A stretch of 64,000 nucleotides of DNA, taken from contig NZ_JHBV01000049.1 in NCBI RefSeq assembly GCF_000724545.1, positions 1-64,000 on the forward strand. The letters are read 5' to 3'. The notes under the pieces were generated by a model. The model was not told the origin of the DNA and did no database searches. It worked only from the letters and a program-made list of their open reading frames with translations. Both the position numbers and the translations under genes were made by a program. Source of the DNA: Aureispira sp. CCB-QB1. GTDB taxonomy: Bacteria; Bacteroidota; Bacteroidia; Chitinophagales; Saprospiraceae. This document shows positions 19,139-28,691 of the stretch, piece by piece (the stretch's first letter is position 1; each line of letters starts with the position of its first letter).

Positions 19139-19298
19139 GTAAGTGGACAGAAAAAAGTATAGTTAAAAATGTAATTGTTTTTAGTGCTGTTCAAAGAAAA
19201 AAATTGAAGTTTTAGCGGGCTAAAACGAGATTTTTTGATGAAGAACAGTGCAAAAAGAATTCTATTTTGCCTATAAATTTTTATGAACGATTACTTAA
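19136..19298 (+). repeat. 163-bp MITE-like element, copy A
   Basis: These 163 bp recur in inverted orientation at 33712-33874 with a single mismatch. The ends form a short terminal inverted repeat (TAAGTAA...TTACTTA). In the middle, GTTTTAG (19209-19215) and CTAAAAC (19220-19226) make a 7-bp stem with loop CGGG, and CTGTTC / GAACAG segments could pair outside it. It encodes no protein of useful length. It overlaps the stop codon of the GlsB-like gene. Confidence 0.85.
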
Positions 19299-19697
19299 AT
19301 AAGGAACTTTGTTCCTAAGCGTCGTGAACGACTATATAGTGTCTACAAAAGACAATTGTCATTTAGACAATCGTTTGTTGAAAACACGCAGCACAGTTCG
19401 CTACTGTTATTCAGAAAGGCTAAAAAGAGATTGGAGTTGGAATAAATTGATTAATAGATGTTTGATTGTTTTTTTTGCATTATTTTTGCAAAAGAATAAA
19501 TCAGCAATAACTATCAACTACTACATCAAGTAGTCAGTATACTTCAAATATAATGGCTTATAACGTATAGCCAAATAGAGGAGAATTGTATGGAATACAG
19601 CACCCTATGTTCACCAAGGAATGCAATTAGTGAACGACTGTATTTTGAGGTTAGTTATTGAACTTTAAATCGAATCCCAAACTATTAAATAATTACG
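19299..19697. other. Intergenic region after the 163-bp element
   Basis: About 400 bp without a supported gene. A small inverted repeat (ATTGTC ... GACAAT) lies near 19352-19368. The reading frame at 19309-19533 starts with TTG, has no family features and I do not accept it. Confidence 0.4.
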
Positions 19698-21794
19698 ATG
19701 CAAGTATCCATTTATCCAAAATTATTGGCAACTAGTTTGCTGCTCATGAGCCAAGTTCTTTTATTGGCTCAAAAAAAGGTCAGAACACCAGCCGCCGCAG
19801 AAAAAGAATACAAATCCAAAGATTATTACGAAGCAGCAGATATTTATAAAGCCGTTTTCTCTGCTAAAGATTTAAAATTGTCAGGCAGCAAGTTAGCCAT
19901 GCATCAATTTTATTATGCAGAAAGTTGTCGAAGAAGTTACAACTATGCTAGAGCACAGGAGTACTATGGCTTGGTGGCAACAGGAGAATATGCTGACAAA
20001 TACCCTGAGATAGATTATTATTACGCTTATTGTTTGAAACACAACGGAAAGTATGAAGAGGCTATAAAGTATTTCAAAGAGTTTTTGGCAATGGAGGTGA
20101 AGGGGATAGAGTTAACGTATTTGCAATTGGAAGCAGACCATGAATTAAAAGGGTGTTATTTAGCCCTAGAATTGGTAGAAAACCCAGACCGAACCTCTAA
20201 AATTATTCATCTGAGTGGAGATGTTAATACAAAATATTCTGATTTTTCGCCTCATTTGGTAGGAGAGACACTGTATTATTCTTCTTTGAGGTTTGAACGT
20301 GAATTGACACGAGGAAAAGTAGTTGGAAAAGGGCAAACACTAGTGGGCAAAATTATGACTGCTGATAATAGAGGACAAAGCCGTTTTGAACAATCCAAAA
20401 ACAAAAATCTTAACTTAAAATATGAAAATTCAGGAAATTCCAACTTGAATTCGGATGGTACGAAGTTATATCTGACTAAGTGCGACTACGATGAACGGAA
20501 GGAAAAAATGATTTGCCAAATATATTATTGCCCCAAAAAAGGGAAAAATGATTGGGGAGAAGCCGTTAAGTTACCTGAAAATATCAATGTAGAAGGGGTG
20601 ACGTGTACACATCCTGCTATTGGTTTTGATAGCGTGCGCAACAAAGAGGTTTTGTATTTTGTATCTGAACGAAAAGGAGGAGTCGGCAAAAAAGATATTT
20701 GGATGGCTGAAGTTTTGGGCGAAAATGAATACGGAGAAGCTCGAAACTTAGGAGAAAATATCAATACAATAGGGGATGAAGTATCTCCATTCTTTCACAA
20801 TACAACACAATCCCTTTATTTTAGCTCTTCGCATCGCCCAGGTTTAGGAGGCTTCGATGTTTTTCATGCTAATATAATTGACGGAGAGTTTGATGAACCA
20901 ATTAACATCGGTATTCCTCTGAATAGTGCCGCCAATGATATTTATTTTATTATTAATCCTGATGATTCTACAGGGTATTTTGCTAGTAACCGCCCTGGAT
21001 CGCAGATACTGACAGGCGAGTCTTGTTGCAATGATATTTACGAATTGAAATTGCCAGAGTTTCCTCCTGTTCGTCCAAAGCCAGAACCTGAACCACCTTT
21101 GGTCTTATCTGACCCAACGCCAGAGCCAGAACCAGTGTCTATTGTAGAGCCAGAGCCGATCCCAACCCCAGTACCAACACCAGAGCCAGTAGAGACGGTT
21201 ATAGAAGAAACGGTTCAAGTTACTTTGGATGAATTGAATAAGCTATTGCCTTTGGCTTTGTATTTTCATAATAACGAACCAAGAGATTTAGAAACGTCTT
21301 ATTCTAGTACGTATACCAAGTATGCAGGAATGCGAAGTAAGTATAAAAAAGAACACGTACCTCAATACAACAAATCAATTCAAGAACAAATTGCAGATAA
21401 TATTGACGATTTCTTTGATAATAAGGTACAAGGAAACTATAAAAAAATGCACTTGTTTTTTGATGAGTTAATTACTGCAATGGAAAATGATTTTAAATTA
21501 GAAATTGCCATTCAAGGCTATACCTCTCCTCGTGCCTCTGCTGCTTATAACAAAGCACTAGCAAATCGTCGCATCGTGAGTGTTATGAAGGATATGCTGG
21601 CATACAAAGAGGGGGTGCTCAAAAAATACTTGGATAATGGACAGCTTTCTTTGAAGGAACTTCCTTTGGGGGAAGGAAAAGCTCCTGCGGGAATTAGTGA
21701 CGATATTGATGATCCACGAAATTCTATTTATAGTGTAGAGGCGGCAAGCCAACGACGAGTTAATTTTATTGTTGTTGAATTACAACAAGAGTAG
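19698..21794 (+). CDS. PorE-like TPR/PD40/OmpA-family protein
   Basis: The 698-aa protein has a signal peptide (cut after LLLAQ), TPR-like helices at about 28-170 (YYEAADIYKAVFSA, YAYCLKHNGKYEEAIKYFKE), a PD40/WD40-type beta-propeller at about 180-450 with blades such as HLVGETLYYSSLRFE, YLTKCDYDERKEK, KKDIWMAEVLGENEYGEARN and GYFASNRPGS, and a Pro/Glu-rich linker (about 455-505). The C-terminal OmpA-like domain (about 560-698) includes AIQGYTSPRASAAYNKALA and SQRRVNFIVVE. This order is that of PorE and related T9SS envelope proteins, which bind peptidoglycan through the OmpA domain. I cannot say whether it is PorE itself; Bacteroidota carry several paralogues. A strong terminator follows. 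Confidence 0.82.
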   Translation: MQVSIYPKLLATSLLLMSQVLLLAQKKVRTPAAAEKEYKSKDYYEAADIYKAVFSAKDLKLSGSKLAMHQFYYAESCRRSYNYARAQEYYGLVATGEYADKYPEIDYYYAYCLKHNGKYEEAIKYFKEFLAMEVKGIELTYLQLEADHELKGCYLALELVENPDRTSKIIHLSGDVNTKYSDFSPHLVGETLYYSSLRFERELTRGKVVGKGQTLVGKIMTADNRGQSRFEQSKNKNLNLKYENSGNSNLNSDGTKLYLTKCDYDERKEKMICQIYYCPKKGKNDWGEAVKLPENINVEGVTCTHPAIGFDSVRNKEVLYFVSERKGGVGKKDIWMAEVLGENEYGEARNLGENINTIGDEVSPFFHNTTQSLYFSSSHRPGLGGFDVFHANIIDGEFDEPINIGIPLNSAANDIYFIINPDDSTGYFASNRPGSQILTGESCCNDIYELKLPEFPPVRPKPEPEPPLVLSDPTPEPEPVSIVEPEPIPTPVPTPEPVETVIEETVQVTLDELNKLLPLALYFHNNEPRDLETSYSSTYTKYAGMRSKYKKEHVPQYNKSIQEQIADNIDDFFDNKVQGNYKKMHLFFDELITAMENDFKLEIAIQGYTSPRASAAYNKALANRRIVSVMKDMLAYKEGVLKKYLDNGQLSLKELPLGEGKAPAGISDDIDDPRNSIYSVEAASQRRVNFIVVELQQE

Positions 21795-21820
21795 GTGTTT
21801 TACAAGTTATCGATATACTT

Positions 21821-21857
21821 AGATCATTCCGATTAATTCGAGAATGATCTTTTTTTG
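21821..21857 (+). terminator. Terminator of the PorE-like gene
   Basis: Nine-base perfect arms (AGATCATTC at 21821-21829, GAATGATCT at 21842-21850) are followed at once by seven or more T. It lies 27 bp after the stop. Confidence 0.92.
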
Positions 21858-21974
21858 TGTATATACTTGGAGGGATGTGGATGGATATTTTGCGGAGAGC
21901 AAATATAATTTTATAATTATAATATGATATAGTATCTTGTTGGGGTTCTTATGCTCAAATTAAATGAACTATTG

Positions 21975-21982
21975 TATATTTG
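21975..21982 (+). promoter_or_regulatory. Bacteroidota -7 promoter box for the M42 peptidase gene
   Basis: TATATTTG is a perfect TAnnTTTG. Transcription should start near 21985, inside the longest open frame, which supports the ATG at 22032 as the true start and a leader of about 47 nt. The -33 element is not clear. Confidence 0.6.
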
Positions 21983-22031
21983 CGGCGGGAAGATATATTA
22001 TACTAATTTATACGAATCAAAATTATCAACA

Positions 22032-23054
22032 ATGAAAGATTACTCTACACTACAAGCATTAGTAGCTATAGACTCGCCAAGTGGATTTACAGAAAGAGCA
22101 AGTCAATATATACATCACTTGTTAACAGAATATGGTTGGAGTCCCGACTATACTAATAAAGGAGCTGTGCGTTGCACGTTGGGAAGTCAAGCTCCAACTT
22201 TGGCAATTGCAGCCCATGTAGATACCTTAGGAGCTGTTATTTCTGACATTGCTAAAAATGGAACACTAAGAATTTCTAAAGTAGGTGGTTTGTCTCTAAA
22301 TGGTTTTGAAGGGGGATATTGTAGAATACATACCTTGGAGGGGAAGGTATACACAGGTACTTTGTTATTAGATAACCCCGCAGCTCATGTCAACAAGGAT
22401 TTGAATAGTGCACAACGAAGCTTATACAATATGCACATTCGTTTGGATGAAGAAGTTGAATCAAAAAAAGACATAGAAGCCTTGGGGATAAATGTAGGTG
22501 ACTTTATTTGTTTTGAAACAAATTACCAAGAATTGCCAAGTGGTTACATCAAATCTCGATTTATGGATAATAAGGCAGGATGTTTTGTGTTGTTTGAACT
22601 TGCCCGCCAAATAAAAGCAAAGGGATGGGATGTGCCAGTACAAATCTTCTTCTCTAACTATGAAGAGGTCGGACATGGTGGTACTTGTGGTTATGCGCCT
22701 TCCGTTAAAGAGTTATTAGTCATTGATATGGGGGTTGTTGGAGATGGTACGGCTGGTGAAGAAACCGCCTGTTCTATTTGTGCCAAGGATAGTTCTGGTC
22801 CATACGATTATGGTATGCGTAAACAATTGGTTCAATTAGCTCAAAAATACGCAATTCCTTATCGTTTAGATGTCTATCCATTCTATGGTTCGGATGGCTC
22901 GGCTGCATTAAGAGCTGGCAATGATTATCGAGTAGGTTTGATTGGTCCAGGAGTCTCTGCATCACATGGAGTAGAACGAACACATCAAAAAGGCATTCAA
23001 GCTACGATTGATTTGTGTATGGCTTATATCGAATCTAAGTTCAAAGCATTATAA
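22032..23054 (+). CDS. M42-family metallo-aminopeptidase
   Basis: The start at ATG 22032 (MKDYSTLQALVAIDSPSGFT) is chosen because the family N terminus begins there and a promoter box lies upstream, giving 340 aa. Metal and catalytic residues of the M42/M28 fold are present: AHVDTLGAVI (first His and Asp), SRFMDNKAGC (bridging Asp), YEEVGHGGT (catalytic Glu and metal Glu), VIDMGVVGDG (Asp), and SHGVERTHQKGI (last His). M42 enzymes are tetrahedral dodecameric aminopeptidases or endoglucanase-like peptidases with two Zn or Co ions, in the cytoplasm. It is a single-gene unit after a strong terminator. Confidence 0.92.
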   Translation: MKDYSTLQALVAIDSPSGFTERASQYIHHLLTEYGWSPDYTNKGAVRCTLGSQAPTLAIAAHVDTLGAVISDIAKNGTLRISKVGGLSLNGFEGGYCRIHTLEGKVYTGTLLLDNPAAHVNKDLNSAQRSLYNMHIRLDEEVESKKDIEALGINVGDFICFETNYQELPSGYIKSRFMDNKAGCFVLFELARQIKAKGWDVPVQIFFSNYEEVGHGGTCGYAPSVKELLVIDMGVVGDGTAGEETACSICAKDSSGPYDYGMRKQLVQLAQKYAIPYRLDVYPFYGSDGSAALRAGNDYRVGLIGPGVSASHGVERTHQKGIQATIDLCMAYIESKFKAL

Positions 23055-23449
23055 TCCTTAAATGAGCATAGGGTTGGGAGCAGAATGTATTATTAGAACT
23101 ATACTTTTAGTTAATTAATGTTAGAATGCGTTAAGGTACTGGTAAGGGTTTGCTTTTTGACACTCAAAACTCTATATTGAATTATTTTTAAGAGTAAATA
23201 GCTGATTTTAGAAGGGTAATTTAGTACAAGAGAACATTTTTTAGTAAAAAAGTAAGAAATGAAAAGAGGTCTAATACTAAATAAGTCTATTATTTTTACG
23301 ACTTTTACCCTAATATGTGACTTGAAGTATTTTTGTGTGTTAAGATAGCTTTCTAAGCTGCAAAATAGTTATAGAATATGAAGTGCACCCAAAATCAAGT
23401 TAGTCAAAATTAAAAATTACTCTATACCACCACTAAAGCAGTCAGAGTT
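23055..23449 (+). promoter_or_regulatory. Leader region of the glycosyltransferase gene with a -7 box
   Basis: In this 395-bp gap the only signal I see is TATTTTTG at 23328-23335, a perfect TAnnTTTG, with a weak TTTT in place of TTTG at 23303-23306. It would give a leader of about 110 nt before the start at 23450. No terminator or small gene is visible. Confidence 0.35.
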
Positions 23450-24181
23450 TTGTCAGAACGTTTAGTTATTATACCTACCTATAACGAAAAGGAAAACATA
23501 GAAAATATTATCCGAGCTGTAATGGCTTTGGAGCCTAGCTTTCATTTGCTTATTGTAGATGATGGTTCGCCTGATGGTACCGCAGGTCTTGTCAAAAATT
23601 TGCAAAATGAATTTGCAGGTCGTTTGTTTGTTGAGGAACGGCAAAGCAAACAAGGTCTCGGAACGGCCTATATACATGGTTTTAAATGGGCCTTAGAGTC
23701 CACTTACCAGTATGTATTTGAGATGGATGCCGACTTTTCACACAACCCTAACGATTTGCCTCGTTTATTTGAAGCCTGCCAGAAAGATCAGGTAGGGGTT
23801 TCGGTAGGGTCTCGCTATACCAAAGGGGGGAAAGTAGTCAATTGGCCATTCAATCGTTTGTTGATGTCAAGAGGTGCTTCAATTTATGTTCGTTTGATTA
23901 CTTGGATGCCTGTAGCAGATGCTACCGCAGGTTTTGTCTGTTACAAACGTTCGTTTTTAGAGCAGCTAGATTTTGATAAAATTGAATTCAAAGGCTATGC
24001 ATTTCAAATTGAAATGAAGTTTGCTGTATGGCAGCTTGGATATAAAATAGAAGAAGTACCAATTATTTTCAAAGATAGAGAAAAGGGATCTTCAAAAATG
24101 AGTTCTGATATTTTTAACGAAGCATTTTTTGGAGTGCTAAAGATGCGTTGGAAGGGTTGGACAATGAGTTATAAACGATAA
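23450..24181 (+). CDS. Polyprenol-phosphate mannosyltransferase-like GT2 glycosyltransferase
   Basis: The 243-aa protein is a GT2 enzyme of the dolichol/polyprenol monophosphomannose synthase group. It shows VIIPTYNEKENIENII, LLIVDDGSPDGTAGLV (nucleotide-binding DDGSxDGT), FEMDADFSHNPNDLP (DAD metal site with the family DxSH), SRYTKGGKVVNWP and EVPIIFKDREKGSSKMSS. There is no C-terminal membrane domain, as in the short class of these enzymes. It would transfer mannose or a similar sugar from the GDP-sugar to a polyprenyl phosphate at the inner membrane face. The start is TTG: no in-frame ATG precedes the conserved beta strand, and the sequence right after TTG (SERLVIIPTYNE) fits the family. 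It lies 66 bp before lepB, on the same strand. Confidence 0.9.
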   Translation: MSERLVIIPTYNEKENIENIIRAVMALEPSFHLLIVDDGSPDGTAGLVKNLQNEFAGRLFVEERQSKQGLGTAYIHGFKWALESTYQYVFEMDADFSHNPNDLPRLFEACQKDQVGVSVGSRYTKGGKVVNWPFNRLLMSRGASIYVRLITWMPVADATAGFVCYKRSFLEQLDFDKIEFKGYAFQIEMKFAVWQLGYKIEEVPIIFKDREKGSSKMSSDIFNEAFFGVLKMRWKGWTMSYKR

Positions 24182-24247
24182 TTATTTACAATTTCAACTT
24201 TTAAATGGATAAAAAACAGTTGAAACGTTACGTTAAAGTATAAAAAA

Positions 24248-25894
24248 ATGAATTGGTTACTATATATTATTTGTTTTTATTGGCTGCCATTTGTAGGAAT
24301 GTATAAGCTTTTTGAAAAGGCAGGAGAGCCAGGATGGGCTGCTTTGGTTCCTTTTTACAATGCTTTTGTTGTGGTAAAAATTGTGGGTGCTCCCAAATGG
24401 TGGGTTGCTGCTATGTTGATCCCTGTCGTACATTTCTTTATTATTGCAGGGATGTTGATTGAATTTAACAAATCGTTTGGGCAGTACAAATTTATTGATA
24501 ATGCAGCAGCAATTATTCTACCTTATATTTATTACCCTTATTTGATGACTAAAAATCCAGAATACGTTCATCAAGCATGGGCAGTTCAAAATGATCTTCG
24601 CAAACGTTTTAAAGCAGCTGCAAAATCTGATAGCAAATCAGAAATGCGTCGTTTGGAAAAAGAAAACCCATTCCCAAAGAAATCAAAGGTAAGAGAATGG
24701 TCGGAATCTATTATTTTTGCTGTGTTTGCAGCGCATTTTATTCGAATGTTTTTAATCGAAGCATATACCATTCCGACACCTTCTATGGAAGGCTCTTTAT
24801 TGGTTGGTGATTTTTTGTTTGTAAGCAAAGTACATTATGGTTCTAGAATGCCTATGACACCATTGGCTTTTCCTTTAATTCATAATATGTTGCCTTTCTC
24901 TGGTGGCGAATCGTACAGTAAGGCGGTAAAATGGGGTTATAGTCGAGCACCTAGAATTCAAAATGTAGAACGTTATGACCCTGTGGTGTTTAATTATCCA
25001 GAAGATGATACGGCTGTTGGAGGCTTGGAGGCAGATGGTTCTTTGTTTCCGTATGAATTACAATACCACAATCAGTTAAAAGCAGTACCACCTAAAGATA
25101 GAAAAGCCCTTCGCCAAAAACTATTGGTACGGTTTGCAGATCGAATGGTTTATCGCCCTGTTGATAAACGAACACACTATATCAAGCGTTGTGTTGGAAT
25201 TCCTGGAGATAAGATTGAGGTGAAAAATGGTGTCTTGTATGTCAATGATAAAGAGGCAGAAGATATCAAGGGGGTACAATATGAGTACCAGTTGATTGGT
25301 CAGAAAGTGAATACACTAGAAGTACCTACTTTGGAAGAGAACTATCGAGTTACTTTTTATAAAGATCCTAGAAATCCTAATAATGTAGTCCGTTCCATTG
25401 CTTATATGCACCCAGATGTTGCTGCTCAAATGGTAAAAGATTTGCCAGGAGTAGATCAAATAGAACGTCGGTTAAAACCCAAGGGATACACACCTGGAAC
25501 GTTCCCTTATAATGGAGAAAAATATCCTTGGAATATTGACCATTATGGTCCTATTACAATCCCTAAAAAAGGAACAACAATCAACTTATCTATGGATAAT
25601 ATAGAGTTATACACTCGTTTGATTGCGGCTTATGAAGGGAATGATTTGAAGATTGAAAATGGAAAAATCTATATTAATGGAGAAGCAACGACTACTTATA
25701 CGCCGAAGTTAGATTATTATTGGATGATGGGAGATAACCGCAATAATTCGGCAGATTCTCGATCTTGGGGCTTTGTGCCTGAGGATCATATTGTAGGAAA
25801 ACCATTGTTTGTTTGGTTGTCTCTGAAAAACGGTAGCCTCAAGAATGGTGGTGTTAGATGGGATCGTTTATTTATGGGGGCTTCAGGAAGATAA
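24248..25894 (+). CDS. lepB: Signal peptidase I with N-terminal membrane domain
   Basis: The 548-aa protein is longer than typical signal peptidase I because it has an extra N-terminal part with several membrane segments (residues about 1-110, LYIICFYWLPFVGMYKLF, WWVAAMLIPVVHFFIIAGML), followed by the usual anchor near 150-170. The S26 motifs are IPTPSMEGSLLVGDFLFVSK (catalytic Ser), YIKRCVGIPGDKIEV (general-base Lys) and YWMMGDNRNNSADSRSWG. Between the Lys box and the last box is an insertion of about 150 residues, usual in Bacteroidota. It removes signal peptides of exported proteins such as the many Sec substrates here. A strong terminator follows at 25935-25973. Confidence 0.95.
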   Translation: MNWLLYIICFYWLPFVGMYKLFEKAGEPGWAALVPFYNAFVVVKIVGAPKWWVAAMLIPVVHFFIIAGMLIEFNKSFGQYKFIDNAAAIILPYIYYPYLMTKNPEYVHQAWAVQNDLRKRFKAAAKSDSKSEMRRLEKENPFPKKSKVREWSESIIFAVFAAHFIRMFLIEAYTIPTPSMEGSLLVGDFLFVSKVHYGSRMPMTPLAFPLIHNMLPFSGGESYSKAVKWGYSRAPRIQNVERYDPVVFNYPEDDTAVGGLEADGSLFPYELQYHNQLKAVPPKDRKALRQKLLVRFADRMVYRPVDKRTHYIKRCVGIPGDKIEVKNGVLYVNDKEAEDIKGVQYEYQLIGQKVNTLEVPTLEENYRVTFYKDPRNPNNVVRSIAYMHPDVAAQMVKDLPGVDQIERRLKPKGYTPGTFPYNGEKYPWNIDHYGPITIPKKGTTINLSMDNIELYTRLIAAYEGNDLKIENGKIYINGEATTTYTPKLDYYWMMGDNRNNSADSRSWGFVPEDHIVGKPLFVWLSLKNGSLKNGGVRWDRLFMGASGR

Positions 25895-25934
25895 ATAATC
25901 AAAAAATAACGGTTGTTGAGAACAACTTCTTGCT

Positions 25935-25973
25935 AAAAAAGTTAATAAGGGCGAACCTTATTAACTTTTTTTC
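25935..25973. terminator. Terminator of lepB
   Basis: Sixteen-base perfect arms 25935-25950 and 25956-25971 enclose a 5-nt loop; the arms begin with A6 and end with T6, so it can work in both directions. It lies 40 bp after the lepB stop. Confidence 0.93.
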
Positions 25974-26158
25974 TTTTATGGCAAGAAAGGGTTCTTCTAT
26001 GGCAAATAATTTTCCTTTGAATATTATTTCATACTGTAAATTTGTGGGCGAATTTCAAGAAACAGCTTCTAGTGATGCGGTTGCAATAGGAGAGGTTATG
26101 CTCATATTAGTAAAAAAAATCCTAATCAATCGCCATCTGAATTTGAAACAATTTAAAA

Positions 26159-26833
26159 ATGAGATTATTTATTTTATTACTTTTATTATCATGTTCTTAT
26201 CAGAACACTTTATTAGGACAGCTCAGCTCTTTGAATAAGGAAGGACATAAACGTATCCAAGATTTTATCAAAAAAGCATCTGGTGTATACAACAATAAAG
26301 CACAAGCAGACACAACTCAAAACCCCTTACTTCGATTGTCTGAAATTAGGGCTTTTCGAATATGGACACATAAAAAAAATGATTACTGGATGTCGATAGG
26401 ATGGTATCAACCCAATTTCCCAGAACAACCAATGGGGGAGAAAATTTTTCATATCAAGTCTTTTGAGAATGATACCTTGTGGGTGGATTGTTATTCGTGG
26501 AAAGAACCGAATAATAAAAAGTTGTTGCTACAATGGAAAGAAAAACATCCGTACAAAAAACAACAACTAGACGACTTAATGAATGATGGTTGTGGAAACT
26601 ACATTGTTAAAAACAAAGATGGTAGTTATGAATTAAAAACTATAGAAAATCAAATCTGTGCTTTCGACAACCCTATGGCACCATTTGACGGCTTGTTTTT
26701 TCATTTTGTGTTTGATGCTAAGGGAACCCAAATGGATATTTATGATAAAAACTATAAGGGGAAGAACGTGATTTTTCATTATATGGATGCTCCTATGTTG
26801 ATGCGACAAACAGCTAGCATCAATAAGTTCTAA
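26159..26833 (+). CDS. Secreted CpeT/CpcT-like protein
   Basis: The 224-aa protein starts with a hydrophobic export signal (MRLFILLLLLSCSYQNTLLGQ). The body resembles the CpcT/CpeT (DUF1001) fold: an N-terminal helix with FIKKASGVYNNKAQA, then LRLSEIRAFRIWTHKKNDYW, MGEKIFHIKSFENDTL, LDDLMNDGCGNYIVKNKDG with the family GC pair, IENQICAFDNP, and a paired-strand end. In cyanobacteria these proteins attach bilins to phycobiliproteins; non-phototrophic relatives exist and their role is unknown. No phycobiliprotein gene is seen here. The gene stands alone after the lepB terminator and before cdaA. The family assignment is by eye and moderate. Confidence 0.5.
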   Translation: MRLFILLLLLSCSYQNTLLGQLSSLNKEGHKRIQDFIKKASGVYNNKAQADTTQNPLLRLSEIRAFRIWTHKKNDYWMSIGWYQPNFPEQPMGEKIFHIKSFENDTLWVDCYSWKEPNNKKLLLQWKEKHPYKKQQLDDLMNDGCGNYIVKNKDGSYELKTIENQICAFDNPMAPFDGLFFHFVFDAKGTQMDIYDKNYKGKNVIFHYMDAPMLMRQTASINKF

Positions 26834-27023
26834 CTTTGCCTATCAAAAACTATTTTGTTAATCATAAGTTGTTCCTTTAAAAGTTGTATTTTGCAAGCTA
26901 CTTTTATAGCTATTACTTGCTCACAAAGTATTAATAACAATAGTCTGTTATTTATTGCTTAATAGTTTTTGTTGAGAATGTATACCAATAAGAAATTAGC
27001 AGACTCCTAACTAAATACACGGC

Positions 27024-27836
27024 ATGCTATATCTAATACAAATAGGCTTTTTTACCATTACGATCTGGGATGCCCTAGATATTTTTATTGTTGGATTTAT
27101 CCTTTTTCAGATTTACAAATTATTAAAAGGAAGCCTAGGATTTAACATATTTATAGGGCTTGTACTCGTGTATATTGCCTGGAGGTTGGTTTCTGTTCTA
27201 GAGATGCCCCTTTTATCTTCTATTTTGGGGCAGTTTGTAAGTGTTGGGATGATTGCTCTTTTGATTTTATTTCAGCCCGAAGTACGTCGATTTTTATTAT
27301 TTGTGGGACAAGGTTCTCTACAAACAAGGTTTAAATTCTTGCAACGATTTTTTAAGCAAAATCAATTGTCTGAAAATAAAAAAATATTAAAAGAAAAAAC
27401 CATACAAGCCATTATTAAAGCTTCGGAAGCTATGTCTAAGAGAAAAACAGGGGCATTAATGGTGTTTTCTAGTGCCCCTAATTTAGAAGGTCTATATAGT
27501 TCTGGAGTAATGGTTAATGCGGATATTTCTTCACAGTTGATTTTAAGTATTTTTAATAAAGAAAGCCCGCTTCATGATGGGGCGATGATTTTGAAAGACC
27601 AAAAAATAATAGCGGCTAGTTGTGTATTACCTGTCTCAGATCGTCCTAACATTCCTCAACGTTTGGGACTGAGACATCGTGCAGCGGTCGGGATTAGTGA
27701 GAATACCAATATTATGGTTTTTGTAATATCTGAAGAAACGGGCAATATCTCTTATGCGAGGGGGGGGGAAATTATAGAACGAATTACGCCAAATAAAATG
27801 AGGCAATTGCTAGAGCGTATGTTGTTTATTGTATAA
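27024..27836 (+). CDS. cdaA: Diadenylate cyclase, CdaA type
   Basis: The 270-aa protein has three N-terminal membrane helices (about 5-90, including IWDALDIFIVGFILFQIYKL and LSSILGQFVSVGMIALLILF, then PEVRRFL as in CdaA) and a C-terminal DAC domain. The catalytic motifs are complete: SPLHDGAMIL (DGA) and LRHRAAVGISE (RHR). It joins two ATP into c-di-AMP, a messenger for potassium, turgor and cell-wall balance, at the inner membrane. The gene is monocistronic; no CdaR or GlmM gene accompanies it, unlike in Firmicutes. Confidence 0.96.
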   Translation: MLYLIQIGFFTITIWDALDIFIVGFILFQIYKLLKGSLGFNIFIGLVLVYIAWRLVSVLEMPLLSSILGQFVSVGMIALLILFQPEVRRFLLFVGQGSLQTRFKFLQRFFKQNQLSENKKILKEKTIQAIIKASEAMSKRKTGALMVFSSAPNLEGLYSSGVMVNADISSQLILSIFNKESPLHDGAMILKDQKIIAASCVLPVSDRPNIPQRLGLRHRAAVGISENTNIMVFVISEETGNISYARGGEIIERITPNKMRQLLERMLFIV

Positions 27837-27960
27837 ATAGGTTGAAGTCCTAATGGCTGAGGGGAGTTACTTTCTTTTTAGAACTATTTGGGCACATAAT
27901 TGTTAGACCAACAGAATCGCTGGGAATTAGTACCATAAATAAGCCAATAAACGATCACTT

Positions 27961-28617
27961 ATGTTATTTATACCAAAACTAAAAGAACATTTATTAAATC
28001 CTTTGCCAGGCATAGACGCACAGCTAAAAATGATGAGTAGTGGACTTCGAAAGAATGATCCAGACATGTATGTGAAGGCAGCTAAGGATGCAAGAAAAGC
28101 TTGTGTATTATTGCTTTTATTCCAAAAGGAAGGAATTTGGCATACTGCATTGATGGAACGCCCTGAAACGCCCTATGCTCATAGCAAACAAATTAGCTTT
28201 CCTGGTGGAGGATTGGAAGCGTCAGATGCTACTTTAGAAGCAGCAGCACTGCGAGAAACAGAAGAGGAATTTGGAATTCCTAGAGAAGATGTTACTATAA
28301 TCGGTCGTTTGAGCCAATTGTATATTCCAGTCAGCCGATACTTAGTACATCCTTTTGTTGGTTACTTAAAAGAGGCTCCTGTTTATACGCCCGACCCCAA
28401 AGAAGTCGCTGAAGTAATTGAGGTTAGAATCGAAGATTTGATTGACCCCACATTAAGAAAGTTAACCAAAATAAAAACATCTAGTGGGCTGATCTTGAGG
28501 GATGTCCCTTATTTTGATTTAAAAGAAAAAATCGTTTGGGGAGCTACGGCTATGATGCTGAATGAGTTTTCTGAAATATTGGAAACGTTACAGAAAGAAG
28601 GTTATCTTGCTGTGTAA
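27961..28617 (+). CDS. NUDIX hydrolase, CoA pyrophosphatase type
   Basis: The 218-aa protein contains a Nudix box GGLEASDATLEAAALRETEE in which the REtEEE helix is intact (RETEEEFG), preceded by the sequence QISFPGGG typical of the CoA-pyrophosphatase subgroup (NudL/YeaB, Nudt7/8). The UPF0035-type motif is represented by TALMERPETPYAHSKQ. Such enzymes cleave CoA or acyl-CoA to phosphopantetheine and 3',5'-ADP. Residues 1-45 form a helical extension. The start at ATG 27961 gives a normal length. It is convergent with the long TraB-family gene. Confidence 0.88.
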   Translation: MLFIPKLKEHLLNPLPGIDAQLKMMSSGLRKNDPDMYVKAAKDARKACVLLLLFQKEGIWHTALMERPETPYAHSKQISFPGGGLEASDATLEAAALRETEEEFGIPREDVTIIGRLSQLYIPVSRYLVHPFVGYLKEAPVYTPDPKEVAEVIEVRIEDLIDPTLRKLTKIKTSSGLILRDVPYFDLKEKIVWGATAMMLNEFSEILETLQKEGYLAV

Positions 28618-28691
28618 GTAAGGTTTACGAAACTTAGTGTCTTCATTTCAATAGACAATGAATTTATTAAAATAAAATGATGAATAATTGA

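Noticed and set aside
19309-19533. 74-codon frame on the plus strand after the 163-bp element
   Set aside because: It begins with TTG, has no signal, domain or conserved-looking pattern, and lies in repeat-flanked non-coding DNA.
25858-26238. 126-codon frame overlapping the ends of lepB and the CpeT-like gene
   Set aside because: It runs through the lepB terminator hairpin and overlaps both well-supported genes in another frame.
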